Below, one piece after another: positions 21,901 to 39,783 of a stretch of 64,000 bases of DNA; within the stretch, counting starts at the first letter, position 1, and every line of letters begins with the position of its first letter. Where the stretch lies: contig NC_064039.1 in NCBI RefSeq assembly GCF_932526225.1, positions 6,523,001-6,587,000 of the forward strand, written 5' to 3'. The notes below the pieces were generated by a model. It was not told where the DNA came from, made no database searches, and was given only the letters and a program-made list of their open reading frames with translations. A program made the position numbers and the translations under genes. The DNA is from Nematostella vectensis. Lineage: Eukaryota > Cnidaria > Anthozoa > Actiniaria > Edwardsiidae.

Positions 21901-22033
21901 AGGGAAATTATACTTACTTATTCCAAGTAGCATTGGGACTTAGAGATGGAAAGGAAATCTTACACTTTACTCACCGTCTCGCCTTCGAAGCGTTGTAGAA
22001 TGAGGATGTTTTGAAGGTTTTAGAAGTCTCCAT
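9959..22033 (-). CDS. PRIMPOL: PrimPol, DNA-directed primase/polymerase, complete 18-exon gene
   Basis: PrimPol is an archaeo-eukaryotic primase-type enzyme that reprimes stalled replication forks. Exons in coding order: 21975-22033, 20811-20897, 19625-19703, 18557-18645, 18401-18447, 18209-18300, 14874-14947, 14722-14795, 14217-14363, 13542-13610, 13371-13465, 12966-13048, 12465-12568, 11861-11983, 11480-11558, 10974-11056, 10416-10462, 9959-10162. They total 1635 nt (544 aa; human PrimPol is about 560), with consistent phases throughout. Catalytic motifs seen: LYFDLEF (metal-binding D/E, 18209 exon), TDTKFSRHLIF (14722 exon), IFCDQGVYTRNRNFR (third acidic residue, 13542/13371 junction). The UL52-like zinc knuckle is present: WCENIGRQH (11480) and YYQKCYDPDC (10974). 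The acidic C-terminus (DEDDSD, FEDEEDWEPW) sits where vertebrate PrimPol binds RPA. The first two exons are the least certain. A retrotransposon lies in the intron 14948-18208. Confidence 0.95.
10195..10310. repeat. G-rich low-complexity tract in PRIMPOL intron
   Basis: Runs of G up to about ten bases, interspersed with GAGGAGGGGG, in the last PRIMPOL intron. On the transcribed strand these become C-runs. Nothing else is visible in it. Confidence 0.8.
11190..11450. repeat. CAT/ATC-rich repeat in PRIMPOL intron
   Basis: About 2.3 copies of a 43-bp unit (TCATCACCAGCAGCACCATC, then ATTATCATTATCGTCATCAG) followed by simple ATC/CAT repeats. Open frames here are Ser/His-rich repeat artefacts. Confidence 0.85.
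11658..11810. mobile_element. hAT-like MITE, reverse copy of the 1063 element
   Basis: Begins CAGAGGCGGATCTAGCTTTT and ends CCTAAATCCGCTGCTG; internal ATATGGCTTTCTGGTAGCCC matches, inverted, GGGCTGCCAGAAAGCCATAT in the element at 1063-1207. Inserted in a PRIMPOL intron just past the donor of exon 11861-11983. Confidence 0.75.
12200..12339. mobile_element. 140-bp hairpin MITE in PRIMPOL intron
   Basis: Arms TGGCTTCCTTCATTCAAAAT and ATTTTGAATGAAGGAAGCCA are perfect inverted repeats; a second complementary pair, TTTCTATTGGTCAGC and GCTGGCCAATAGAAA, lies inside. The whole transcript would fold into one long hairpin. Confidence 0.8.
13996..14103. repeat. 36-bp tandem repeat, three copies, PRIMPOL intron
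   Basis: Three copies of TACTTTTTGTCTCGGAACAA plus GGCCTTCACTGGARSC; the first copy lacks one base. The minus strand reads a 12-residue repeat in frame, but the flanking PRIMPOL exons (14217 and 13542) join with correct phase without it, so I treat it as intronic. Confidence 0.85.
15048..15225 (-). repeat. 3' LTR
   Basis: 178-bp long terminal repeat, coding-strand 3' copy, identical to the other LTR except for G at 15216 on the plus strand. Confidence 0.95.
15383..17230 (-). pseudogene. Retrotransposon pol remnant: end of reverse transcriptase, RNase H, integrase
   Basis: From about 17190 downward the minus strand reads the end of the RT connection and an RNase H-like region (RTLTDTEKRYSQIEREALA), then an integrase zinc domain (HKQGHLGITKTKELLRRKYW ... 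CFSCQ) and the integrase core (DFCGPF, DQYSRYPEVEF, TDNGPPF, HLKAQGQVEGFNK), a D,D,E pattern typical of Gypsy elements. Breaks: an in-frame TGA near 17172 in the RT part, and a frame change near 15811-15860 separating the integrase core from its Lys/Arg-rich C-terminus (15383-15811). Protease and most of RT are absent, so this copy cannot be autonomous. Confidence 0.9.
17254..17679 (-). pseudogene. Retrotransposon gag N-terminal fragment with internal tandem duplication
   Basis: A 141-codon open frame directly after the primer-binding site, in the gag position. A 114-bp segment (38 residues, containing NPNNITVVNRQLCIKPFHIN) is present twice in perfect tandem. After the motif DKWKKDIERQFRFFG the frame stops at 17254; a neighbouring frame continues with gag-like RKNKDYARFQFGNL before joining the RT remnant near 17190, which marks the deletion junction. 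Confidence 0.75.
17728..17905 (-). repeat. 5' LTR
   Basis: 178-bp long terminal repeat, coding-strand 5' copy, with C at 17896. A near-identical pair implies recent insertion, since the LTRs start identical. Confidence 0.95.
19432..19640 (-). repeat. 22-bp minisatellite of duplicated PRIMPOL 5' splice sites
   Basis: About nine copies of ACACCTCACTACAGCTATAAT on the plus strand. On the minus strand the unit is AGCTGTAGTGAG followed by GTGTGT: the last bases of PRIMPOL exon 19625-19703 (residues CSE) plus its donor. The genuine boundary is the right-most copy (donor at 19624); the rest extend into the intron, alternating 21- and 23-bp versions. Confidence 0.85.
19827..19968. repeat. Long inverted repeat in PRIMPOL intron
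   Basis: GTTGTGGTTTGAAATTGTTA and its reverse complement flank a repeated inner block (CAAACCAAGAAGCATTTCAA occurs twice). The arms pair over about 45 bases. No coding content. Confidence 0.8.
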
Positions 22034-22237
22034 TACATAAATATGTCATAACGAAAGAAATATGGGGAAAATTCACCCTTGACTAAGCTAGAAAGTGCAA
22101 TAATTAGTTTTACAAGTCAGCAGAACAACTGAACCTCCGAATAAACTGTTGCGCGCGAAATGAATCATGAGTTGGGTTTCCTTTGTCTCTCACTTCCACA
22201 GGTAACCCATTTCCACAGGAAACCCAAAGCACATCGC

Positions 22238-22508
22238 TTGACGAGTGTATGTTTCGGATTTTTTCCCCCCTTTTTATATGTTCATTCTTTCCCAAAAAGA
22301 GGACTATTAAACTATACTTTTAAAACAGATCATAAAAAAACATAACCATTGTTTCTTTCTGACCAACAATTTTGACGAGTGTATGTTTCGGATTTTTCCC
22401 CCCTTTTTATATGTTTATTCTTTCCCAAAAAGAGGACTATTAAACTATACTTTTAAAACAGATCATAAAAAACATAACCATTGTTTCTTTCTGACCAACA
22501 ATTTTGAC
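22238..22508. repeat. 134-bp tandem duplication
   Basis: Two nearly identical copies, each starting TTGACGAGTGTATGTTTCGG and ending CTTTCTGACCAACAATTT; they differ by a few bases and short homopolymer lengths, so the duplication is recent. Confidence 0.95.
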
Positions 22509-22569
22509 TGGCATCAGAAATATAAGACTTTTTGTGAACAAGATTATGTAGCTTACGGTGTCTTGGTTA

Positions 22570-22965
22570 TTTGCGATGATGATATGATGATATTGAGTAG
22601 ATGATAGTAATGCTGTCGATTAGAAAATGGTGATGTGATGACGCTGAGCTGATAATTGGAATGCTGACATTGAGTTTATGATGGCGATGATGAAGTTGAG
22701 TAAATGGTGGCGATGATAAAGTTGAGTTAATGATGGCGATGATGAAGTTGATTTGATGATGGCGATGATGTATTTGCGATGATGATGTTGAGTTGAGAAT
22801 GTTAATAATGACTTCGAGTTGATGATGGTGATGATGAAGTTAAGTTGATGATTGCGATGATGACGTTGAGTTGAAAATCGTGATGACCACGTTGAGTTGA
22901 TGATGGTGATGATTACCTCGAGTAGATAGTGTGGAAGGCTGCTGCTGATGACTGTCGTGATGATT
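22570..22965. repeat. GATGAT/GTTGAG-rich imperfect minisatellite
   Basis: Repeated GTTGAGTTGATGATGGCGAT motifs at intervals of roughly 24-30 bases. The 124-codon minus-strand ORF across it (Ser/Ile/His-rich) is a repeat artefact. Confidence 0.85.
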
Positions 22966-25362
22966 AGTAAGATGGCCATACTCAGAAAAAGCAACTGAGA
23001 TATAGTAAAAAAAGAACTAGTGAATCTCAGAAAATATTATAATAATTGAAACAAACTGATGTGAATAGGTATCTTGTCGAAGATCTTGCGGTCATCAAAC
23101 TCGGAGTTTGGTTCACGGGCGAATGCACTGCACTCTGCTGAATTGCTAATTGACTCTAAAACTATAAGAGAGTTGAAGAGTTATTACATTCGTATAGCAA
23201 AAAATCACATATATCTTAAATTCCTAATAGCTGCCAGTCCTGCCGATTCCGACACTACGTGTCCGAACACTTAAGTACACCATTAATAAAATGTAAAATA
23301 GCAATAATAAGAGAAGTTGATCAAGAGCATTGCAATACAAAGGAGAAGTGTCGTCCAGATAGAGAAGAGTTTGTCGTGGAAAATGAAGAGAAGAAAATTC
23401 ATCGATCTAGGCAAGTACCAAATATTTAATTCAGCTTTTTGCGGCGGAGACTTCACGTTGAGGTATGGAAGGTTCGAACTTCTTGAGATTGGAGTGTTGG
23501 ATCCTATATGTTACTCCATATCATATCATTATCAGTACTGTAGGAAATAGCTTATTTGGCAAAAGATGATTAAAGCCTGGCATAAAAAAAGCATAATTCT
23601 GTGTTTTAAACTGTTAGATTTTTCCACGTCCTATGTGGCCCTTGCAGTCGACTCTACGCTCCGAATTCTTCTGACTTCAAGTTTGAACTAAAGTGTTTAT
23701 TTCTCATATAGCTCTATCTCCCATTGTTTTCATTGTACTTTGAATAAGGACAAACTATTAAAGGAAAACAGTATCCAGTATCCTAATAGCTGTTACATTG
23801 CACTTTTCTAAAGGGAGGAAAAACCAACCCCAGGGTAGAGGCACCATCTAATCACACCACTTGTGCACATGCCCTGCAAATCAAAATGAGTGATTGTATA
23901 GTAAAGTGTCAATATCTAGTTGAAAAATATCGTTTCCAATGTTGTAACTTGTCTCAATGCTCACCAATATTAATCATTAATGCCCTAATGCAATATACCT
24001 TCTATTGGTTTATTTTTTGTGTGCAAATAATAATGGATAAATTCAATACTAAGAGAGCAAATTCAAGCTAGCCTCGTCACCCTCGTTAGCAACAAAATAA
24101 AGTTTGGTAAGGGATGGGAATGGTCAATCCGACTAATTCTGAAAAAAACAAGATCTTGCTTTCTAAAGATCCGAGTAAGAGAAGTTGAATCTATTTGGCC
24201 ATTGATAGCCTTGTTTGACCCACTTGGTTAGAAAAATAAAACAACTGTTGGAATGTCCATGTGCAAATCGCTTGCTATACCATAACTTTTGTGATACGAC
24301 ATCAAATCCCATTAAAAAGATAGAAAGAAAAAGATCTATCCTGTATCCGGAAAGTCTTGTATCGCTCAGTCAAATGCCAGTCAAACTGTTAACTCTCGGT
24401 TATCCACAAACTATTCTTGAAGCTTGGGATGTCCGTTGTTCCCAAAATCAAATCACAGAGACAAAATTGGTACTTTGAAAAGGAAGTAATAGAAAACTTT
24501 AACACGGAGGTAAAAGTACTTAAAATTACCTGATCACAAACTATTTTTGCTGCTTAGTTGGCCTGAACTAATCCACGTGCGACAAAAACACTGATGTTTG
24601 AAGTCATATCCTGTGTTAATATCCCCAGAACTCCAATCATGGACGTCTACTCGCTCTGGCAAGAGGATTCTAACACCTCCCCCCTTAATAATAATATATA
24701 AAAAAAACATCAATACATGACACCAAGGCAAACATTTCAATAAGTTATACTAGATATTAAAAATATATAGCTATCGATGTGCACCAAAAGTACAAGCTTT
24801 GAGTATGGATCGCGATAGCCCCTATATTACCCCAGTTCAAATGGTTTTAACTAACATTGATTTGCACCTTACGTGTCATCAGCTAAGGATGTCATTCTCG
24901 GCGTCTTCCCAATTACGCTGTAACGGAGCGATGATAATGACACAATCAAAAGGGACTTTTCCTTTTTTGTTCGCTCTTTATCGGATTTAACCCAAATGAT
25001 TAGTTTTCGCACCATGGATCGAGCAAGATCAATGAAGCAAATGAAATTCTGGGAAATGCCATAAACAGTAAATAAACCAGTGGTGCGCGACGTGGAATAC
25101 TAATGAATTTGCTAGAGTAGATCATAATACACATAATATTGAAAAAAACATTACCAGCTTTTACGTTAAGAATTGAAATGATTTCACCTCTCTTCTCCCC
25201 CTAACGACATAATAAAAACAATAATCTCCCTACTAGTAAAAACCCACGAAGGGATGTGTAAAATTTTGTTCGATATAGCGCACATTTTTTTTTTCATATG
25301 GTTGTAACTTTTTATTTTGTGCCACTACTGATATAAATAATCTTGTATCGATTCCCCTTTTT

Positions 25363-25435
25363 TAATCTGCCCTGAAGAAGTCTTATTAAAAACGAAACTT
25401 TGGAAGAGTCGATTAACAGTTTTTGGTGGACCCTA
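25363..25435. mobile_element. Fragment of the 3640-type MITE family
   Basis: Contains CTGCCCTGAAGAAGTCTTAT then TAAAAACGAAACTTTGGAAG and CAGTTTTTGGTG, closely matching 3839-3900. Only one arm is clear here. Confidence 0.65.
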
Positions 25436-25765
25436 TCTTGTAACGAAAGGTTATAGCAGGGTTCAATGCTCCGCTTTCTCTTAGGCACCCACTCAGGCAT
25501 GCTAACACACCATACTTTCGAAAATGAGTATTGCTAACTAAAACAAGATTCAAATTAGATTGTTATTGCCATATTCTTAAACATCGGCTACAAGAGATAT
25601 ATTTTACCCGAAAACCCGACTGGACCGGAACTTAATAATCCCCGAGTACATACCGACTCAATACCGATTTAGTAAATGATTAACTCAGGGCAAAAATAAG
25701 TGGCAAATTTAGTATTATGGACGTTTACGTCATTTATTCTTCTAGTTTTTGTTCCGCTGATATAG

Positions 25766-25775
25766 TATATAAAGG
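25766..25775 (+). promoter_or_regulatory. TATA box of the secreted-protein gene
   Basis: TATATAAAGG lies about 100 bases before the start codon at 25868, with no ATG between the expected transcription start (about 25796) and the coding ATG except GAATGAGAAT just after the box. Position and sequence are those of a focused core promoter. Confidence 0.65.
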
Positions 25776-25867
25776 AATGAGAATACGAATAAAACTAGCA
25801 CACGAATAAAGCTACGAAAACTAACAGTGTAGAAGCGAACTCCAGAAAAAGAACGAAAAGAAGAAAG

Positions 25868-28709
25868 ATGAACTTGAACAAACTTATTGGTGGGTTTGTA
25901 GTTTTGGATTCCCTAAAAAGCTCAGCATATACATGATAAGTGCTGCAATAATTGTAATTATTTCAATATTGTATCTGTTTGTTGTTTGTGCGTTTTCTTT
26001 TACTTGTTTAAAGTTCTTTTATCGCATTAAGTTGTAAATACTGTGTCGTATTCTTCTTTTGCTGTTTCTTCTTTTTTTGTGGGAAAGTCATAATTTTTTC
26101 TTACTGCTTTTTTACTAACTGAACACATTTTCAGGTGTTTGGATGATCGCCTATTTGGTGGTTACTGTGGTAACAGGTGTTCCGGCGCGTGATAGAAAAC
26201 TTGACCGATTCATCGGCAATCGTTTACGCAACCTACAGAGGACCACCGTGTCTGCGTTTGCTTGTTATGTAAGTACTGCTGTATCCTATCCAAGTCTTCT
26301 TTTTTATGTCAGCTTTTTGATCATCCATATCAAAAATATTAACACTCCTTATTTCAAATAAGGTTGCACTCCGAGAATCCATGTGTCGTAACCCGCAGTG
26401 CTTTATGGGTATCAATAAATGAGCAAATAAGCGTAACTAAAAAACATGCACGGCTTGGAAAAATTGTAGCATTTAGTGATCATTTGTGCCTAAAGCATGT
26501 ACATGGCTTTTGGATACCCCGATTTAGTCATTTATAACACGTTAGCCAATGCGGGTTACGAACATAGATTCTCTCAACAGTCGACAAGGCCAACTTTATT
26601 TGAAATAGGTGTATTAATTCACGCTTTTCGAAAAGAGGTTTGATCCTTCGATCGATTTGCAATTGCACAGTATAAGAAAGCTATGAAGCTGTTTTAAGCT
26701 CTTCGAAAAACAACGGACATGCTCAATGGGCTAACGAAAAACAGCGTATTGTGATATGGACAAGTCGTTTTCAATTGCCTTGCACCTTGAAATCCGCAAC
26801 TTTATGTCACACAATACAACAAAGTAAAGCGCATTGCTCGTGTGACGTAAGGAGCTTACATTATATTGATCATTCCATGTGATGTCATAGCTCGTGTGAC
26901 GTCAGGAACAAACACTACATTCATCATGTCATGTGATGTCATAGCTCGTGTGACGTATTTCGCGTTCTACGCTCTGGACGCTCTGGAGATCGGTGATATC
27001 TTCTCTCACAAATCACGCAATATTACCCAACTAACCCTCAAGCCCAAATGGTCAGTTCCTTGCGTGCCAAATCAGCCGATCTAAAACACCTGATAAAATA
27101 CTCATTTGTTCCGTTTTTGCTAAACAAAGAAAGATGCTCACGGCTTCCGGAGCTCGCATCGTGGGGGGCCTCTGTGGAACAACCTGAAGAAGATGTTACA
27201 TCATCAGCCTCCAAGCGCGCAAACTGAGGTGAGGATGGTGATTAATGAATGTCTGCAAGGATAAAAATGTGGCGCACAAATATCATAATTCAATGGAGTG
27301 GATCCTTTGCTGAGAGGGAGTTTGACCTAGTGGTAGTGGGAAAACAAATAGTCGATAACATCAATTTTTGGCTCCCATGAAATACCCTCGAAAGTAGTTT
27401 CATCAACAAAACGCACACAAATCAGGGTATTTGGGGGCACCCATCCCCAAGAAGGAAATTTTATTATCCTATGCCCTCCCAGGGACTCCAACTCTATCTT
27501 TAATTTTTTCCTAGCATCATTAAAAACATTAGGGTTGGGTGTGTGGGCTTGCACACAAGAGGAAATCTTGTATATGGCATCCGTCACCCCGAAATCCGCT
27601 ACTGTAATTGTGATGTTTATATAATAGTTATTGAGATGGTAGATGATGAACATGATGTCATGACCATAATAGATGATCAGTGAAACGGATTACAATCTTT
27701 TCGATAGGAGTTAAAGCGTCTTGGGAGCTGTTTAGTGTGGTTAGAAACCTTGAGAAAACCTTTGGAAACTGTTCGACGCTCGGACGAAACAGAATTCCCA
27801 TGCGGTGACTCTACCCTCACAAGACGTCTAGACGACGTCCAGAACATTGTCGACACTCTCATCGCTTTGTATGTAAGTAATGCTCAATTTTACCCACCAC
27901 GGTAGTGGCGGATCCGTAAAGTGAGAGGTAGCGATGGGTACCTCGAAATTTCGAAAGTCTCGCAAAAATTTCGCAAAGTCTCGAAGTGTGATTTTTCCAA
28001 AATTTTAGGGGCCTCGGACCCTCGCATTTTAACCAAGGTCTCGGAGTCTCGGATTTCGAAACCCCAAGTCAGGGGCCCGAATTTTTGTTAAACGCGATCT
28101 GTTTTATGTAAGTACAATGCTACGGGTTTCCCCTTCTTTTTCGTTGTGTAGCAAGAAATGTATTGTAACTCTACTTGTTCTATTGTCAACTGATGTTTAT
28201 TAGATACCTCGAGAAAGTTATCCGAAAGCAAGCTCGGGCTTGGTTGTTAAGAGACTGGAAAAGCTCGGTATAGTACTGCTCAATAAATTATTTGTTTATT
28301 TGAATATATGCTTTCCTTGTAGAAAACCTACAAGCCTGTCAGGCCATCTCCACCTCACAAGCCAATCAGTATTTCTAAGCTCAAGAATTTAGCTAAGAAT
28401 GACGCCGCAAACCTTGATATTGGACCAGCGAATTTGCAGGTAAGTAAAAAAAAAGATTTAAAGCATTTATATAGGCATTTAATGGGCATTTAAAGGGTTT
28501 AATGATCATGTTTTTTTTTCGTAAATCGAACCCATCCTAACTATAAGTATACGTGCTTGATTGTGGGCGTTATTTTCTAGGGATCGCAAAGGGGGATAGC
28601 CGTCAAATACCTCGTTAATCTCGAGTTACTGGACCTTGTGACTGAAGCCGCCAATAGGATGCAGAATTACTGCGTCCCTTCAGCACATGCTGCGCCTAAT
28701 GTATCCTGA
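25868..28709 (+). CDS. Uncharacterised secreted protein, 7 exons, 244 aa
   Basis: Not recognised. Exons: 25868-25889, 26135-26268, 27130-27228, 27708-27872, 28204-28272, 28323-28439, 28581-28709, totalling 735 nt, ending TGA. All junctions are GT-AG; the first intron is phase 1, the other five phase 0. Each internal exon is flanked by good acceptor pyrimidine tracts and mostly GTAAGT/GTGAGG donors; only the exon 5 donor (ATA then GTACTG) is weak, chosen because it alone keeps exon 6 open. The N-terminus MNLNKLIGVWMIAYLVVTVV, then TGVPA, is a signal peptide with a plausible cleavage site after GVPA. The mature part has four cysteines (exons 2, 4, 4 and 7), amphipathic stretches such as LRKPLETVRR, DDVQNIVDTLIALY and VKYLVNLELLDLVTEAANRM, and several dibasic sites. 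There is no membrane segment. It could be a helical cytokine-like factor or a prohormone; both are guesses. It lies 2.3 kb past the end of FGFR, on the opposite strand. Confidence 0.75.
26349..26608. mobile_element. MITE with terminal inverted repeats, intron of secreted-protein gene
   Basis: Ends TTATTTCAAATAAGGTTGCA and CAACTTTATTTGAAATA, with inner arms GAATCCATGTGTCGTAACCC and GGGTTACGAACATAGATTC. A second copy lies at 45834-46080. Confidence 0.8.
26835..26960. repeat. Repeated CRE-like motifs in intron
   Basis: CATGTGATGTCATAGCTCGT followed by GTGACGT occurs twice about 60 bases apart, with a third partial copy (GCTCGTGTGACGTAAG) just upstream. One copy contains the perfect palindrome TGACGTCA. 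Such palindromes bind CREB/ATF factors in animals; function here is inferred only. Confidence 0.5.
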
Positions 28710-28875
28710 CAGATCAAAACTCCAATCCAGACGTGCGCGGCTTCCTAAAACATAATACTTCCTAGAACATCGAGACTCACGTCAGATGCGCTGCACTTCT
28801 TAGCATAGTAGAAGAACCTCTCGATCTACTCCAAAGTCTTTTCAGGCAGAATAGGCTTCCGTTAGACCATAGCTG

Positions 28876-29300
28876 TAGCTGACCTCGGATTATTGTGGGG
28901 GGAGGGGGGCACGATACAGAAACTTAAAAAAACAATGGGGGTCACAGGCACGTCCCTACTGGTCATTTCCTTCAAATTTTTGTAAATATTGGGTGGGGGT
29001 GCACGTGCCCCACCCCCGGCTACGGCCCTGCAGACATACAATGCGCATGCGCTCCCAAAATCATGCCCCTAACGACTCAAACGTTTCCGAAGGGATTTGG
29101 AAGGTTTAAGGGAAGAATGTCTCATTTTTTTAACGTTACACAATGCAAATGCATTTGCGCATGCTTTTCAAGTATAGCAGTAGATACAAAAGATTTTTGA
29201 GGCTGGGGGGGGGGGGGGGGGGGGGAAGGCAGTCTCTGAAAGTCTATATCTGCTTGGGGGGGGGGGGGAGGCCTCCCGCAAGCTACGGCCCTGTATCGAA
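28876..29300. repeat. G-rich, degenerate hAT-like MITE remnants
   Basis: Two segments end in GGCTACGGCCCTG or GCTACGGCCCTG (near 29030 and 29290), and carry poly-G runs (about 22 G at 29203 and 12 at 29257). These look like decayed relatives of the CAGGGGCGTAGCC-ended family. Confidence 0.5.
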
Positions 29301-30478
29301 GAGAGTGATATGGAAAAAAGGTTTTCTTACTGTTAAGGTTTTAGGATTCAATTTCACGAACAAATTCTATTTTTATGATCTTATGATTTACAAGAAATAG
29401 CAATGTTTTAGTTGCTAGTATTTTTTATTGCTAGGCAAATCATATTTTTGTATGTTCTGGATAGAACTTAATATGCTGTTTCTCTTTATAAGAACTACTC
29501 TATATGTACAATTAAATTCACATTGAATGCTGCTTTAATGGTTTGTATTAAGTGTGTTTAAGGGTCCCTTCACAGACTACCCTGCGTTCCAGGGTTTTCT
29601 GTCCCGCCAAAAGCCTCTTATCGATAGCCTGGGTGAGACTTGCCATGGTCCCTTTGGTAAGTGTCTTCAGAGACACAGATTAATTGCGATTTTTAAAGCT
29701 GGAATGAATTGTTTGGAATTTGCATGATGATTGGAACACAGAGTTGTGAGGTGGATAATATGGCATGGTATATCATGCGGTGGGCTAAGATATCAGAGAA
29801 TGACATCCTATTTAGAGATCCCGAGACAAAATAATTAAAAAAAGGAAATAATTGATGAACGGACATTTTCGCCCAAAAGTCGATTTTATCATCTTTTTTT
29901 GTATTGTCAGAATTTATAAAAGAGAAGTAACCAAGAGATGACTGAAATGCATATTTTCTAGATAGACTATGTCATTTCATTTTGTGCTTCGTTTGCTAAC
30001 TACTTATACATTAAGCTAAATAATACACTCTACGACCGTCATGTACACACATAACGCAACCCCTAGCACAACTTTGAGAGGTGAAAGCAGAGAGGTTTTT
30101 TTATACTACAGCAGATAAAGTCTAGAGGCGGAACCAGGGTTTCTCAAGCGGGCCACTATTTCTACAGAGGAGGTGAATTTGTTTCCCCTAAAAGGGGGAC
30201 ACGCCTACCTCCCCCCCAACTTGATGCAAAACCGTATACCGTAAAATCTCTTATATTAACCTTACTGTCGCTACCATGTAATATATGAAACATGCACGCG
30301 TGCCTAAATTATGAAAACAAAAGTGTATGAACATTGAAACTATAGTGTATGAACATTGCCTAATATGGCGCAAGGTTTCGAGGACAGTAATACTAACCCC
30401 AAAAACCGCGCATAGAGGACGGGATAAAGTTTGTGCTTTTGTCATGGACCGTGGAGAGAAAGGGCCACGCATTTCTCC

Positions 30479-30828
30479 ATGAAACGTTACCAACGACCCA
30501 TAATAAGCATTGGTACGAACCTATGAAACGTTACCAACGACCCATACTAAGCATTGGTACGAACCCATGAAGCGTTACCAACGACCCATACTAAGCATTG
30601 GTACGAACCCATGAAACGTTACCAACGACCCATACTAAGCATTGGTACGAACCCATGAAACGTTACCAACGACCCATACTAAGCATTGGTACGAACCCAT
30701 GAAACGTTACCAACGACCCATACTAAGCATTGGTACGAACCCATGAAACGTTACCAACGACCCAGACTAAGCATTGGTACGAACCCATGAAACGTTACCA
30801 ACGACCCATACTAAGCATTGGTACGCAC
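30479..30828. repeat. 44-bp minisatellite, about 8 copies, downstream of FGFR
   Basis: Near-identical units ATGAAACGTTACCAACGACC then CATACTAAGCATTGGTACGA and ACCC. It begins about 160 bases past the FGFR stop codon on the FGFR 3' side, so it may be transcribed as 3' UTR. Confidence 0.95.
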
Positions 30829-30991
30829 CCTCAAATGTGGTTTGAATGAATTCTTAAAAATAAACCCACGTATATTTTCAGTTGCCTCAAATCAGCAGTG
30901 TCAAGAGAACCCTGATATTGTAAAATACTTTAAATATCTATGTATATATACTTTCATTGTAAAGTTACTAATACTTCTAACTATTTACACT

Positions 30992-38799
<7,808 letters not shown>

Positions 38800-39486
38800 G
38801 CCAAGTCTATGTTTTCTTCGTAAAGCTAATCCATGGAGCAATGGTGGTTAGGCCGCAAACAACATGCACACGGAGTCCATTGATCATCGAGTTTCATGAA
38901 GTCAAAACGTAGGGTGCCGCGATGCCCCTTGAGATTCCCGCGAAGAATTCAATTCAATCCACACTGGAGATAAATAAAGAAGGAACACAAATCAAACAAC
39001 CAATATTTCCAGCACGAAATGTTTACACATGCGAATCTGGGTCGATTTGTCAGCCATAATTGTGTTCAAGAATTTTTCGCAGGAAATCAATAATTCGGGC
39101 ATCCGGTTGTTGTACGGAAAACGTGATGGTACAAAAAGAGCTACTACGAAGATAACTCAGCGATTAATATATGTAATATTAGCCAAAACACTAGATATTC
39201 AAAGTAAATCTTTCATTCTTACCTATAACTGAAGACTGTGCAACAATAAAACCGCGTAAAACATATCACAACTTGGATAATAAGTAGTCTGAGAGTCTGT
39301 AAAGTTGACCAGCAGAAACAATAGCTGACAATAATTTTACCAAACTGTGTCAGAATCCGGGGTTATCTAGCGCTCTGTGGAATCATATCTAGCGCTATGT
39401 GGAATCATAAACGCCATTTGACTGCCGTTAATCATCGGTCTGCCCATTTACGATCCAGTTCGTTGAATATACAAGGTCTACAATGA

Positions 39487-39783
39487 GCAATCCGGGGTTT
39501 ATGGAACGCGAAGTGCAGATTCAACTCATGGTTGAGTAGTCAAGCGGCGACTTGTAATGCTGTCAGAAAAGATGACCCGACCCGACCTACTGAGAGAGCA
39601 CTCATACAAAAGGCACTTCCGGCGGAAATGAATCACATTGGCTGCTTTATTCTTCTAGACAGAGATAGACTTGGTTGCTACCGATATGATAAAATCCACG
39701 GACAAGCTGTTTTTGCTACAGTGAAAAATATAACTAAAGGAGCTTGTACTGACGAAGGATGTCTCGTGATAACAGAAAGATAG
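39487..39783 (+). other. Unassigned open frame, possible exon or pseudogene fragment
   Basis: An open stretch of 98 codons with no in-frame ATG until codon 49 (39631). It holds five cysteines after residue 5 and protein-like text such as MNHIGCFILLDRDRLGCYRY and ITKGACTDEGCLVITER. In another frame ATG at 39483 starts a short MSNPGFMEREVQIQLMVE that stops just where this frame becomes convincing, which could mean a frameshift or a splice. No family recognised. Confidence 0.3.

Larger units (their letters stand above)
22034..25760. other. Intergenic stretch with no confident gene
   Basis: Between the PRIMPOL start and the TATA box at 25766 I find repeats (listed separately) and several ORFs of 60-90 codons without recognisable motifs, for example at 23074-23274, 23317-23550 and 24215-24478. 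None joins a neighbour through consistent splice sites. Confidence 0.6.

Noticed and set aside
22620-22994. 124-codon minus-strand ORF rich in Ser, Ile and His
   Set aside because: It lies wholly within a GATGAT-type repeat and shows the residue bias expected from it.
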